Positions 48,877 through 59,511 of a stretch of DNA of 64,000 bases are shown piece after piece. The number at the start of each line of letters is the position of its first letter. The first letter of the stretch is position 1. The notes beneath the pieces are model-generated. The model worked only from the letters and a program-made list of their open reading frames with translations, ran no database searches and was not told the DNA's origin. The position numbers were made by a program, and so were the translations under genes. Origin of the DNA: Cycas panzhihuaensis (taxonomy: Eukaryota; Cycadophyta); the NCBI GenBank assembly GCA_023213395.1, contig CM041465.1, positions 103,175,741 through 103,239,740 on the forward strand, in the 5' to 3' direction.

Positions 48877-51080
48877 ATGGAAGGTTACCCGTCCGATTGG
48901 GCCTACCATGCCATGACTTCGGGAACTCAAGAGTTCCCCGCATCTATTCTGGAATCCGCCCATGGGAGCGATGATTCCATCTACTATCCAGATGCTCAAT
49001 TCCATCCTGATGACTTTCATCCTTCCGCTCATGCAGCGGAAGATCCGGCCCTTCACGAGACTCGCCTCTCCATGGGTGAGCCTTACGAGGAGCGTCCTGA
49101 GGGATCCCCTACTTTTGAGATCCCGTCGACTTCGTATGGCTATGAGGATACCCCTCCTGCCGATGTAGTCGAGGCGATTAGCGAGTACTTCCGAACAACT
49201 CGCCGCCAGCCGCATCCCAGATGGTTTGAAGAAGTGTTGCGCAATGTAGCATCTTCCTCATCCATCCCTGCGCCTTCTACAATGATTGATGCTTCTGCCC
49301 GCACACACTCGTCCTACACCGTGTCTACCCCGGCTCCCAGGGCAAGCGTTGCGCCGCCTGCTTCTAGTCATGGTCCTACTTCTTTGGGACCCATTCGTGG
49401 CGTGTCCTTTCCCCAACTCGGGGTTAGCATGCCATTTCCAAGCCAAACGCATGCGCCGCCTTCGAACGTGGCTCACGCATTCCCTAGTAGGCCTCGAGGT
49501 CCTACTGGTGCTGCTGCTGTTAACTATGTAGGACCCACTTCTACATACGTTCAAACTCTGCTGCTGGTCCTTCCCTTTACGTGCCCCTAGGTTACACATC
49601 TCAACCTTGGGGGCAAGCTAGGGGAAACCATCTTCCTACTTATGGGGTGGACCTGTTGCACCCATATGGAGTTGCGCCACCTACGGGTGGCCCATATGGG
49701 CAAAATATGGTCCCTCACCCTTCGTTCCCATCGTCTGGCACAACTCCTGTTGCTGCATCATCGCAAGGGAGCATACCTCCTTTCCAGAGCGTGTACCCGC
49801 AACCCCCTTTCCAACAAGAGGTGTTTCCCCAAGGAGGGATGGGTTTACCTCCCCCATCCATTCCTTTGCCGGTCATCGATCCATTAGCCCAAGTGAGGAC
49901 ACGTCCTTTCATGGACTATAGGTCGACGCCATTGTCTGTTGAGGCGCTAAGGACCAACCTGCCGCCTCACCCTCCTGAAGTTCCCAAATTCGACGGAACT
50001 TTGTCACAAGACCCAACCGAGCATGTACGCAGTTTCTCTGTGGCGTGCATCGATTATTGGGCTTACGACCATATCCTTATGAAGCTTCTTCTGCGGTCCT
50101 TGCAGGGCGACACCCTTAAGTGGTTTTACCGTCTTCCTGCTCATTCGATTTCTTCATTCCAGCAATTGGTGGACGAGTTCATCAACTATTTTGACGTAGC
50201 CCGCCCATTCGAAAGCGGAATGAAGGCGCTTCTGTCACTTAAACAAGGTCATGACAAGATGAATCGTGACTTTGTGCGACGCTTTCATGATCTTCTTCAC
50301 TCTAACAAGGCCATGTTGCCTGAGGAGTTGAAGCGAGATCTTTCCAACGCACTCACCAAGTGCATGTGGAAGTCCTCAAGATGGGGGCAACCACACGTGA
50401 CTCCGCGATCACGAGATGCTTGGCGTTGGAGGCAATTGAGATCCAAGCTGGACTCAAGAAACCTCCTAAGCCCTCGCAACGTCGCGAGGTGCCTCCTCCA
50501 GCGAAGGAAACCAAACCTTCGCAGCCCGCTAGGCCTACCTCTCATCCGACTGAGAGGACCCTAAATCCCCTTACCTCTGCTATTCGCTCATTTGAGCGCA
50601 CGATGAAGGAGCTTAAGCTCCAACCTCCTTCATCGCCAACTTCCCATAAACCAGTTCAGTAGGCTTCTCGTGTGATGCCCCCCAAAGGGGGTAACACCCA
50701 ACCTTCTCAAGTAAGGAGGATCGATCCTCCCCTTGAGAAGAGGTGGTGTTCCATCCACGGGGAGTGTTTCCATGACGATGCGCGTTGCCGGGCACAGCAC
50801 CCACGCGACGCCTCGCCGCGCGACTCGTCCCCTAGGTGGGCATCAAGGCCTAACCTCGATCAACCTGTTCATAGAGACCCGTTCCCCAAACATGGGGAAC
50901 GTGGTCGTGGTGTTCAGCAAAGGAACAATCAGAATCGGGATAGGTCTCCTGATTCTCGCCCTTCGCATGGTAGAGGGAAGGGTGTGCGAAGGTCACCTTC
51001 CCATTTGCGCTCCCCTGACCGCCGTGCTCCATCACCTTCGCGATCCCGTAACAAGGGAAAGAAGGTGATCCAAATGCTTG
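48877..51080 (+). pseudogene. E3 gag
   Basis: Start MEGYPSDWAY, then a Pro/Ser-rich region, a capsid-like core (about 49970-50350; PHPPEVPKFDGTLSQDPTEH, CIDYWAYDHILMKL, LLSLKQGHDKMNRDF) and a CX2HX4HX4C motif at 50747-50788 (CSIHGECFHDDARC) followed by an Arg/Ser-rich basic tail. The last two are nucleocapsid features that bind RNA. This Cys-His pattern differs from the usual CX2CX4HX4C and is seen in Tat gags. Lesions: frameshifts at about 49550-49590 and about 50345, and TAG 50660-50662 where E2 has CAG. The frame continues into protease. Confidence 0.85.
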
Positions 51081-51930
51081 AGACCACTCCTCTTTACGCT
51101 TTAACCCGGTCTCAAGCCACGAAGGAGGCAACAGGTGCCTCTGCATCTACCTTGCAGCTCGATCCCCCTCTGGAAGCCATTCCTCCAGAGATTCCCGCAC
51201 TTCCCAAGAGCATTCTCGTCTGCCCCGGTCGATTCGACTTTAGGAGAGCCCTTACCCAACCCACGAGGAGGGGTAAGCCCTTCTCCGTAGTCGAAGAACT
51301 TCTCACTGTGGCTGCCGGGATGTCCATCATGGACGTCTTGAGAAGTTGCCCTGAACAACGAGCGCTCCTATTGGAAGCTCTAGGATCGAATGATGCGTCC
51401 GTTCACGCCTTGGGCACAACCCAAAGCGGCGAACCCGTTATCTCCTTTGATCTCAGAGATCTTCCCGCATCTAGTGGAAGGGAACGCCAATGGAACTTCC
51501 CTTTCACCATTACCATAGATACCCCTGATTGCACGTTGCAAAGAATCGTCGTGGAGAACGGTTCTTCCGTCAACGCCATGCCTTTACGCGTTATGCAAGA
51601 GCTTGGCCTTTCCGCCTTAGACCCCGTTCCATGGCGTTGTTAGGGTTATGACGGTATCGAGAAGACTCCCTTAGGATCTGTCTCGATACCCCTTACCCTT
51701 GAGGACAAGACCGTCGTTACCGACATCGTCGTCCTCGATGTCGATGTTGATTACAACTTGCTTCTGGGTCGACCATGGCTTGACCAAATAGGAGCCGTGT
51801 GTTCTACCCGCTGGGGATAACTTAAATTTGTCCATAATGGACAAATGAAGGTTGTCTCCCACGATCGCTTTAAACCGCCTAGGCCTTCGCCTGTGCAAGC
51901 CATGGCCATACGAAGGGAAACAAACGCCCT
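51081..51930 (+). pseudogene. E3 aspartic protease region
   Basis: Protease of the Tat polyprotein: GTTQSGEPVISFDLRDLP, GRERQWNFPFTITIDTPDC, active site VVENGSSVNAMPL with Glu (51554-51556) where E2 has the catalytic Asp, then VDYNLLLGRPWLDQ. Stops TAG 51641-51643 and TAA 51818-51820, and a frameshift near 51900. The Asp-to-Glu change alone should abolish activity. Confidence 0.85.
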
Positions 51931-52860
51931 TCCGACCATGCCTCGGCTTGCTCCATCGAAATCCTCGATTCCTCTTACCGAGAAGAAGATCCCATACCTT
52001 CTTCTCCTAGTTTGACGTGCTTTGCCCCCATTGGTGTCAGGAGCTATGGGTATCTCGCCGTGTTTGATGATGATGAGTCCCATAGCGAGGATGAGGGTCG
52101 TCCTCACCCAGTTTCGCTTCTCCGCACTAGTGCAGGGCATCCTCCTAGTCCTAGGTTTCCTCCTATGACCCCTTTTGTCGTGGAGCCTGGTCATTTTCAC
52201 ATGTCACATGACATTGCACATGTTGATCGTCACATTCCTGGCTCTTTCATCCCATCACCGCCCGTAGGTGATGATGTCGAGAGCTTCCCTCTTGCTTTTT
52301 ACGAGGGACCTCTCCTTGACTCTCCTTCGGAGTCTCCTAGGGATGATGGGCAGTTTTCAGGCCATACCGGTCCTATCGCTCCCACGCTATCCCGCGCCTC
52401 GTCCATTCGAAGTCAGGTCATCCATGGGATGGACTACTTTGAAGACGATGAGGCTTTACTGGAACACTTAGCAGGTTCCATGCCTAGTTTACCTCCTGGT
52501 CACCACAAGCTTGGACACCAGAAGATCTTAGCGATTGGGTCCACATTAGCTAACCCAATCCCTTCTTCTGTTTCCTCCCTTCCGGTTGATCTTGCCCCCC
52601 TCCATTTCGAGGAGGGGAATGCCATGTGCATGGGGGCAACTCAGGACATAGTCCTTGCCCCCGACAAGGTCATCAAGGTAGGAGCGGAATGTACTCCTGA
52701 CGAAGTGAGGGAATACTCCCTCCTGTTCTGGGAATTCTGTGATGTATTCGCATGGGATTACTCGGATATGAAGTGCATTGACCCCTTCATCATCACGCAT
52801 AACCTTACGACCTTTCCTGACGCTCGCCCCGTGCGTCAGAAGTAGCGTCCCCTTCACCCG
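51931..52860 (+). pseudogene. E3 PR-RT linker
   Basis: Long Ser/Pro/acidic linker open to TAG 52843-52845 (CAG in E2). It shares VIHGMDYFEDDEALLEHLAG and IVLAPDKVIKVGAE with E1 and E2. No named domain recognised. Confidence 0.75.
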
Positions 52861-54132
52861 AAGCTTTCAGCTGCCATTAAGATGGAAGTTGAGAAGCTTC
52901 TTGACGCGAGGCTCATTTCTTCCATCGATTACCCTAAGTGGGTATCGAATATCGTTCCCGTTGCTAAGAAGAACGTGACCATTCGTATTTGTGTTGATTT
53001 TCGTGACATAAACAACGCTTGTCCTAAGGACAACTTTCCTCTTCCTTTCATTGATCAAATAATCGATCGTACGGCTGGATTCGAAGTTATGTCCTTGATG
53101 GGTGGTTTCTTTGGCTATAACCAGATTCAGATTTCTCCTGAAGACCGCCATAAGACGGCCTTCACTACGCCATGGGGTACCTTTGCCTACAAGGCAATGC
53201 CCTTTGGTCTTAAGAATGCAGGGGCTACTTATCAAAGAGCCATGCATTTTATTTTTCATAACCTCATCAATAAGACGTTGGAGGTTTTCATGGATAATAT
53301 GATGGGCCTTTCTCGTTCTAGAACCCATCATCCCTCCGACTTGCGCGCCATCTTTACAAGATGCCGCAAGTATCACATTAGCCTAAACCCGCTGAAATGC
53401 GTGTTTGTCGTCACTTCAGGCAAACTCTTGGGTTTCCTCGTGTCCCAGCAAGGAATCCAGATCGATCTGGAAAAAGTCAAGGCAATCCATGACATGCTGC
53501 CGCCTAGGACCCAACGACAGATTAAGTCATTTCTAGGCAGGCTTGGTTTCTTGAGGCATTTTTTGGCAGATTTCGCCATAAACGCCAAGCCTCTTACGAA
53601 CCTATTGAAGAAAGGAGCCCCTTTTGTTTGGTCAGACAAGACCCAAAAGGCCTTTGTAGGACTCAAGGAAGCGGCCGTTTCGCCCACTACCGCACCTCCT
53701 CACTTTGATAGGCCCTCCATCCTATACACCTCGGCAACTGACGAATCCCTGGGCGCAATGCTCGCGCAGGAGGATGATTCGGGAATCGAGATGGCTATTT
53801 ATTTCATCAGCCACACTCTCGTGGCCGCTGAATTAAACTATCCCCCTGCCGAAAAGGAATGCCTCTCCTTGGTCCATGCGACCAAGAAATTTCGGCATTA
53901 CTTGCTCGGTAATACAACCAAGGTGATCGTTCAATCCGATCCCTTGCGTTACTTACTTACCCGTTTGGATTTAATAGGTAGGGCGGGCCGTTGGGCCGTC
54001 CTGCTTCAAGAATTCGACTTGCAGGTCATCAACAGGAAGTCGAAGAAGGGAATGATAGTAGCCGAGCAATTAGCTGATGCTGCCATTCCCAACGCGAGCG
54101 GCGTTCCTGTTGACGACTCTTTCCCGGACTAG
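52861..54132 (+). pseudogene. E3 reverse transcriptase and Gypsy-type RNase H
   Basis: 416 open codons cover RT and RNase H. RT: WVSNIVPVAKKN, IRICVDFRDINNACPKDNF, MPFGLKNAGATYQRAM; the catalytic box at 53287-53298 is FMDN, the second Asp being Asn. RNase H: ILYTSATDESLGAML (Ser where the first catalytic Asp is expected), PAEKECLSLVHA, VIVQSDPLRYLL. The loss of that Asp in all three elements agrees with a degenerate connector role known for Tat-lineage Gypsy RNase H. Ends at TAG 54130-54132. Confidence 0.9.
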
Positions 54133-55428
54133 TCTATCATGACTATCCACAGTGCTTCTCCTCACCCACTCGCCGAGAGCGAGTGGTATGGCGACATTGT
54201 GCGATATCTGACTCAGCAAGAATATCGCCCTGAAGCCAGTAACAAAGTTAGGTCGCGTATCTATGCCACTGCTAGGCAACATCTCCTCGTGGACAGGGTG
54301 TTGTACAAGAGATCTTTTGATGGGATCCTGCTTCGCTACGTCGCTCCTGATAAAGCGGACCAAATACTCCGCGAATGCCATCATGGCATTTGTGGGGGCC
54401 ACTTTGGGGGCCAATCCATGGCCCAAAGGATCCTCCGCATGGGCTATTACTGGCCGTCCTTGTTCAAGGATGCCCACGCTTGTGCCCTTAGATGTCGGCG
54501 ATGTCAGGAGCACGCCAATGTCTCTCACATACCTTCCGAGGCATTGCACCCTATCGTGTCCCCGTGGCCCTTTTCTCAATGGGGCTTAGACCTCATTGGG
54601 GCTATATCACCGCCATCTTCCGCACAACATAAATATATCTTAACCGCTACCGAATACTTCACTAAATGGGTAGAGGCAATCCCCCTGTCCACTACCCCTG
54701 GCAAGACGATAGCCACCTTCGTCTACCAGCATATTATCTGTCGTTTCGGAATTCCAGATGTCCTAATTACGGATAATGGAACTTCCTTCTGTAATAAGGA
54801 AATGGACGAATTGTGCGAGAAATTCAAGATCTCGCATAAAACGTCATCCCCTTATTACCCCCAAGCAAATGGGCAAGTTGAATCTTTCAACAAAACGCTC
54901 GTTGGCATTTTGAAGAAAACTGTTGCCCAGTCTCGAAGAGACTGGCACATCCAACTCCCTTCCGCCCTATGGGCTTATCGCACTTCCATCCGCACGGCTA
55001 CCGGAATGACCCCATTCTCGTTAGTCTACAGAACCGAGGCGATACTCCCTTTGGAAGTGGAGATCCCTTCTCTTCGGGTTTCCCTTTGAGGCCTCATTGA
55101 TGAGGAGTCTATTCGCAAGGCTCGTCTCTTAGACCTCGAAGCCCTGGATGAGAAGCGCTTAGCGGCTTATCAAGTGAACCTCGCTTCGAAAGCCTGCTTA
55201 CAAAGGACACACAACAAGCGTCTGCGTGCCCGTCCGTTGTATCCCGGGGACCATGTCCTCAAATTGGAGTATCTTTATGATCGCTTGGCCAAATTCGGGC
55301 CCAAATGGGTAGGCCCCTTCGTCGTTCTCGAAAGCCTCGATAACGGCGCATACAAGATCGTCACCTTGGATGGCTTGGAATTTGAGAAAGCAGTCAACGG
55401 AAAGTTCCTCAAGAAATTTTACGCGTGA
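54133..55428 (+). pseudogene. E3 integrase
   Basis: HHCC zinc region (H82-X5-H88-X30-C119-X2-C122, counting from the ATG at 54139), the full D151, D212, E248 triad (WGLDLIG, LITDNGTSF, PQANGQVES) with 35 residues between the last two, and the C-terminal tail to KKFYA with TGA 55426-55428. One internal TGA 55087-55089 replaces CGA of E2. No chromodomain. The catalytic parts upstream of that stop are intact. Confidence 0.9.
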
Positions 55429-55450
55429 TCTTTCCGCTCTTTTCTTTACC

Positions 55451-55790
55451 ATGCTCCGAAACGAGCCTAAACTACCATTTTAAATTGTTCCCATTCCTCC
55501 CAACCACGGGTTGAATGGCAATTTAAGATGGATTCATGCTCCGAAATGAGCCTAAACTACCATTTTAAATTATTCCCATTCCTCCCAACCACGGGTTGAA
55601 TGGCAATTTAAGATGGATTCATGCTCCAAAATGAGCCTAAACTACCATTTTTAATTGTTCCCATTCCTCCCAACCACGGGTTGAATGGCAATTTAAGATG
55701 GATTCATGCTCCGAAATGAGCCTAAACTACCATTTTAATTTGTTCCCATTCCTCCCAACCACGGGTAGAATGGCAATTTAAGGTGGATTT
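55451..55790 (+). repeat. Four tandem 85-bp repeats, each with a stem-loop
   Basis: Units start at 55451, 55536, 55621 and 55706 (ATGCTCC...). Within each, CCATTTTAAATTG...CCATTC pairs with GAATGGCAATTTAAGATGG (first copy 55475-55531), giving about 19 base pairs with a 3-nt bulge. E1 and E2 have one unit at the same place. It begins 22 bp after the gag-pol stop, between two convergent genes. Confidence 0.92.
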
Positions 55791-56417
55791 TCGTTTCTTC
55801 TTCCGGTTCCTCTCGAGGAACCCGCGTTCCCGTGCGCTCTTGGGAACCTTTATCCTCCTATTTGGGCATCCCCCAACTAGGACGACGCTGTGGAGTATCG
55901 TCACTCCCCTCTCGTGCTCGCTGCTTCCTTCGCATATTCCGCTATGCTCCCCTGTGGACGTGTATGTCGCTCTATTTCTAACCTCACACCTCTCGGTTGC
56001 CTTTGTTTACGGTGGATGTGTATGCTCCTGTTAGACATATGGCCATACATGGAAGGAAACACATGCATTTTTACAACTAAAAGATATTTACAAAATATTT
56101 ACATATTTTCATTTACAACATACAAAAATATTCATTTACAAAAGTAAATCATACATGCTATCTCTATCATACATGATACACACCATTTCATGTCAAAGTG
56201 GGGTTCCAATTACCCCATGTATATATATATCAAAAATGTCATAGTACATCGTGCATGTGGGAAGCCGGGATCCTTGCAGGGGGGGGTACAATCATGTGAG
56301 CCTAAATATGACCCCCTGGAGGCCCGTGCTTTCCTGTCAAAACCATATACATGTACATCTCCTGATGCCTCACATCACGACCACTGGGGTCCTGTCCCGA
56401 TGCATGTGATCCCTCTC
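55791..56417. other. E3 spacer between convergent genes
   Basis: Partly conserved with E1 and E2; no gene seen. It carries a run of ATTTAC-like words (56080-56150) and a G-run at 56279-56286. Confidence 0.5.
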
Positions 56418-56980
56418 CTAGGGACCACATCCCTGCGAGGCTCCTTCCGGGCCTTGCGAGCTGCATGCCTCGCTCTCCTCATCCCGAGGCCATCTCGAGG
56501 TCGTAGTTGCTGTCTGTGTGTGGGTCCGGCTCCTGCTCGACCTCGAGACCATCTGTGCTATGAGCTAGTCGTAGCGGACCTGGATGCGATCCCGATCGCC
56601 TCGGAGTCCCTCCTCTATGGCCCTGAACTTCTCCTCTGATGTCTTAAGGCGCTCCTCTAGGACTGCCAGGTGGGTGTTGCTCCCTGCATCTCCCCCTAGC
56701 CCGCTCTGTGTCTCCAAGGCCTAGACCCGTCCGCGTAGCTCATCTCGCTTGCCCCTGGCCGTGTCAAGCTCTCGCTGCAGCTGTCCCCGGAATGCCATGT
56801 GCTCCTGGGTCTCTGCGGCCCAAATGTCTCTGACTCTCGCCAGTGGGGCGAATGCCTGCATGTAGGCTCCTGCCGATCTGGGCACATCCTCCGCCTGGAT
56901 GGGCGGTTGCCCCTCTACGTAGACCTGAGGGAACATCTCCCTCACCATAGCCTCGACCAGCCTCTGCCTACTCCTCACAG

Positions 56981-57089
56981 CTAAGGCAACATGCCATGTG
57001 TCAGTGTATATCCTCATCGCATATCATGATGAAATGAAATCAAAACTCTATCTAGATGTCAAACGACTAAGGAAACGGTTAGGTCTCAC
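56981..57089 (-). other. Phase-1 intron of the E3 antisense gene
   Basis: 109 bp; donor GGCAG|GTGAGA, acceptor GCCTTAG|. E1 has a matching 120-bp intron (17250-17131) with the same GTGAGA donor and the same phase, and E2 a 112-bp one with a mutated donor. In each direction the exons read through in frame only if it is removed. Confidence 0.65.
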
Positions 57090-58445
57090 CTGCCGTGGCA
57101 GCCGGGTCCTCTGCTCGGGCGACATCCTCATCTCCTGGCCCTCCGCCAGCTGCAGGTGCCTCATCCTCTGGCACGTCCTCTGCCTCTGCCTCATTTCTGG
57201 CAGGGACTGGCTCGACCCTCACCTCTCCGGATCTCCTCACGATCCGTAGCCTGCGCCCCCTGGTCTCGGCCGCCCTGCTCGTCTCAGCAGCTCTTGATGG
57301 GCCTGCCCCTCTTATGGCAGTCCCGGATGGTCTGGCTGCGCCCTCTGATGACTGTGATGGACCTGCCTCTCCTGCAGGTCGTGATGGGCCAGCCCCAGCT
57401 CCCCCGTCGTCACTGTCGTCGCTCCCATCGTCGTCGTCGTCGTCACTGTCATCGTCGATGGGTGCTCCTACTCCTCCTGCTCCATCATCACTCTCCCACC
57501 TCACTGCTCTATAAGGCTCTGCCATGTAGTCTGTCAGAGTGAGGAGGTCGAGTGATGTCGCGTCGACTGACCGACAGATGTGGGCTTGATCCTTTATCCC
57601 TCGGAGCCTCGTCTGCCACCTGTGGAACATCGGGGCCCACCTCGCTATGGGGAATGGCCCCCCTGCCGGTGCCACTGCCGCAAAATGGTCAAAAAACTAG
57701 CACTGTAGTAACGTGCTGTAAGAGAACCCTCCTCTACCTGATCTCTTGATGGTGTCTAGTTGGGTGACGAGGTTCGCCGCAACTAGAGTGGCCCAGTCCA
57801 TCCTCTCGCCACCAGACCGGCACAAGGCCCACCCATCCTCCTGGGATCTCCCTATAGTTCTGTTTCTGGGAGATCTGGAACAGAATGCATAGTAGTATAA
57901 GCTTCCTCGCCCGAGGAATCCCTGACATGAGTACTGTTTGGAGCGGGGCTCCCCTCCGCTCCCACCTGTCTGTCCCCATGAGGAACTGGCCGCCTGTGTC
58001 TTTGCCTCGGTCTTTGGCGGCGCCGGCCTCACGGGTCTCCCTGTCGCAGGTACCCCTAGGATCCGCCTGATATCTCCTGGGGTGATGGTAATGTCACCTA
58101 TCTGAGGCAAGTGGAATATGTGCCTCCTCCTGTCCCAGTGTGACACGATGTCAACCAGGAGCCGCTGATCTGATGCGAACTGGGGGGTCTTGTGGCCTTA
58201 TGCAGCCGCATCTCTTCAGGGTCGCCCTGTCCTCCTAGGTCGCCATCTCCAGGTAACTCAGGATGGGCATGTCGACGTTCTCGCGGTTATCCACCACGAT
58301 AACTGCCTGCATTCATCAAAAGTCAGTCGAAGTCAGTCTCCTAGCAGTCATCTAGGCTCCTAGCTGTCTGTCTAGTTGTCCTTTCTGGTTTTCAGGGGTT
58401 GTTCGGCCCCCTTTCTATTTTTTCTAATTTTCTGTCTGCATACCG

Positions 58446-58477
58446 CTCCAAATTTAGTGGTACCGCTAATTTTGGAG
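58446..58477. repeat. 32-nt GGTACC-centred palindrome
   Basis: Arms CTCCAAATTTAG and CTAATTTTGGAG around GGTACC, with two mismatched pairs. Lies in predicted intron 1 of the antisense gene. Confidence 0.85.
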
Positions 58478-58516
58478 TGGGTCCCGCGGCGATCGCTCCT
58501 CTCCAACGATCCTGTG

Positions 58517-58544
58517 GCCAAGATCGCGGTGCCGCGATCTTGGC
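58517..58544. repeat. 28-nt GGTGCC-centred palindrome
   Basis: Arms GCCAAGATCGCGG and CCGCGATCTTGGC are perfectly complementary across two central bases. The E2 equivalent is at 39279-39304. Confidence 0.9.
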
Positions 58545-58980
58545 ATGCAGATCACAAGAACCCCCTAAAAAGGGGGATTTTGGCCCAGAAAATAAATTTT
58601 TTTTGTGGTGGACCCCCTGTGGGGCCCACCGGGACCAGGGCTGCCTAATGCCTAGGTCCCTGCCTCTTCCCGGGTCCAATTCGGACTCCGAGAGGCCTCT
58701 AATTGCCCATAAGAGGCATAAAAAGTATTAAAAATTAATTAAAAAGCAATGAACTTAAAGCTTCGAAATGACGAGGGTCGCGTGAGATCCACTCACTGGG
58801 TCTGGCCTGACCGTCGCCATCTCGTCTCTGGGGTCGTGACGACTGTCTTCTCGCTTGAATCCAATGGTCGGATCGTCCCCTGCGTGCCTCCAAAGTCAGG
58901 TAGCGCTCTGCGTCGTAAGGAAAAGGCTCTGGTTTCGTACGAGAGCTGGTGAAAATGAATCTGATTTTCATTAATTTTCC

Positions 58981-58987
58981 TTATATA
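58981..58987 (-). promoter_or_regulatory. TATA box of the E3 antisense gene
   Basis: Minus-strand GGCTATATAAGGAAAA. The box and its neighbourhood (AGATTCATTTTCACCAGCTCTCG downstream) are conserved with E2 at 38829. A start about 30 bp on, near 58955, would fall after the first ATG of exon 1. Confidence 0.6.
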
Positions 58988-59511
58988 GCCGGGGGCCCCG
59001 ACGGGCACTTCTTCCGTTTCTGGCTCTGCGACAGTCGTTGGGACCGTCTCGTTGCCCTAATAGCCTTTGCTTTCTGGCCCTATCACCCATTGTGCTCCAT
59101 GGACGCCCTTTTTGCCTTCTCTTGCAAGGGCATTTATGGTGCCTCATTATCGCACTTTCGCCAGGACCCTTTTGCATCGTTTTACGCGCTACTCCCGTGC
59201 ATGCCTGAGTTTATACTCGTTTGGCTCATTTCGTCGCCCTGGACTCGTTTTTGTAGCCCTTTCTTGCTCTTGGGGTCCCCAAGGGGAATGCTCCCCCGTC
59301 CGAGGGCATGTTTTGCTTCCCAAGGCAACCTTTAGCACCCAGTAGGCCTTTTCTCCACTTGCTCATTCTCGTGGCCAGGTTACTTGCTTTCATTCTTGGG
59401 TAACCTCATTGCTAGGTCCTCCTACCCTTCTTGGCCATATTTTTCCTCCTATTCGAGTCTTTGCTTTGCTTTCATTGCTATTTGTTTGCTACCAGAGTTT
59501 AGTATTTAGGC
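58988..59511 (+). other. Region between the divergent antisense gene and RNase H
   Basis: It separates the antisense promoter from the sense RNase H start. A sense frame 58949-59335 (MKMNLIFINFPYI...MPEFILVW) has a similar frame in E2 (38867-38574). Its coding status is unclear. The last 100 bases are pyrimidine-rich. Confidence 0.4.

Larger units (their letters stand above)
56418..58971 (-). pseudogene. E3 antisense PMD-like gene, three predicted exons
   Basis: Opposite to gag-pol. Exon 1 is 58971-58797 (MKIRFIFTSS...). Intron 1 runs from 58796 (GTGAGT) to about 58303. Exon 2 holds PMD blocks SHWDRRRHIFHLPQIGD, ITPGDIRRILGVPATGRPV, MDWATLVAANL, WQTRLRGIKDQAH, LDLLTLTDYMAEPYRAVRW and an acidic linker. 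Intron 2 is 57089-56981 (CAG|GTGAGA...TTAG, phase 1). Exon 3 reads VRSRQRLVEAMVREMFPQ and a charged, coiled-coil-like tail. Joining exon 2 to exon 3 keeps the frame open. Lesions: frameshifts between 58190 and 57700, TAG at 57699-57697 (Trp in E2), and a TAG near 56722. The likely start is the ATG at 58270 if the TATA at 58981 is used. Function unknown. Confidence 0.75.

Noticed and set aside
48826-49215. 129-codon minus-strand frame opposite E3 gag
   Set aside because: Shadow of the gag frame, which has the family match.
55451-55790. CRISPR-like array
   Set aside because: The 85-bp units are directly contiguous with no spacers, in a plant retrotransposon; it is a tandem repeat.
59495-59511. 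Splice acceptor just before the E3 RNase H ATG (CTACCAG)
   Set aside because: The AG is absent at the aligned place in E1 and E2, so it is not a conserved expression signal.
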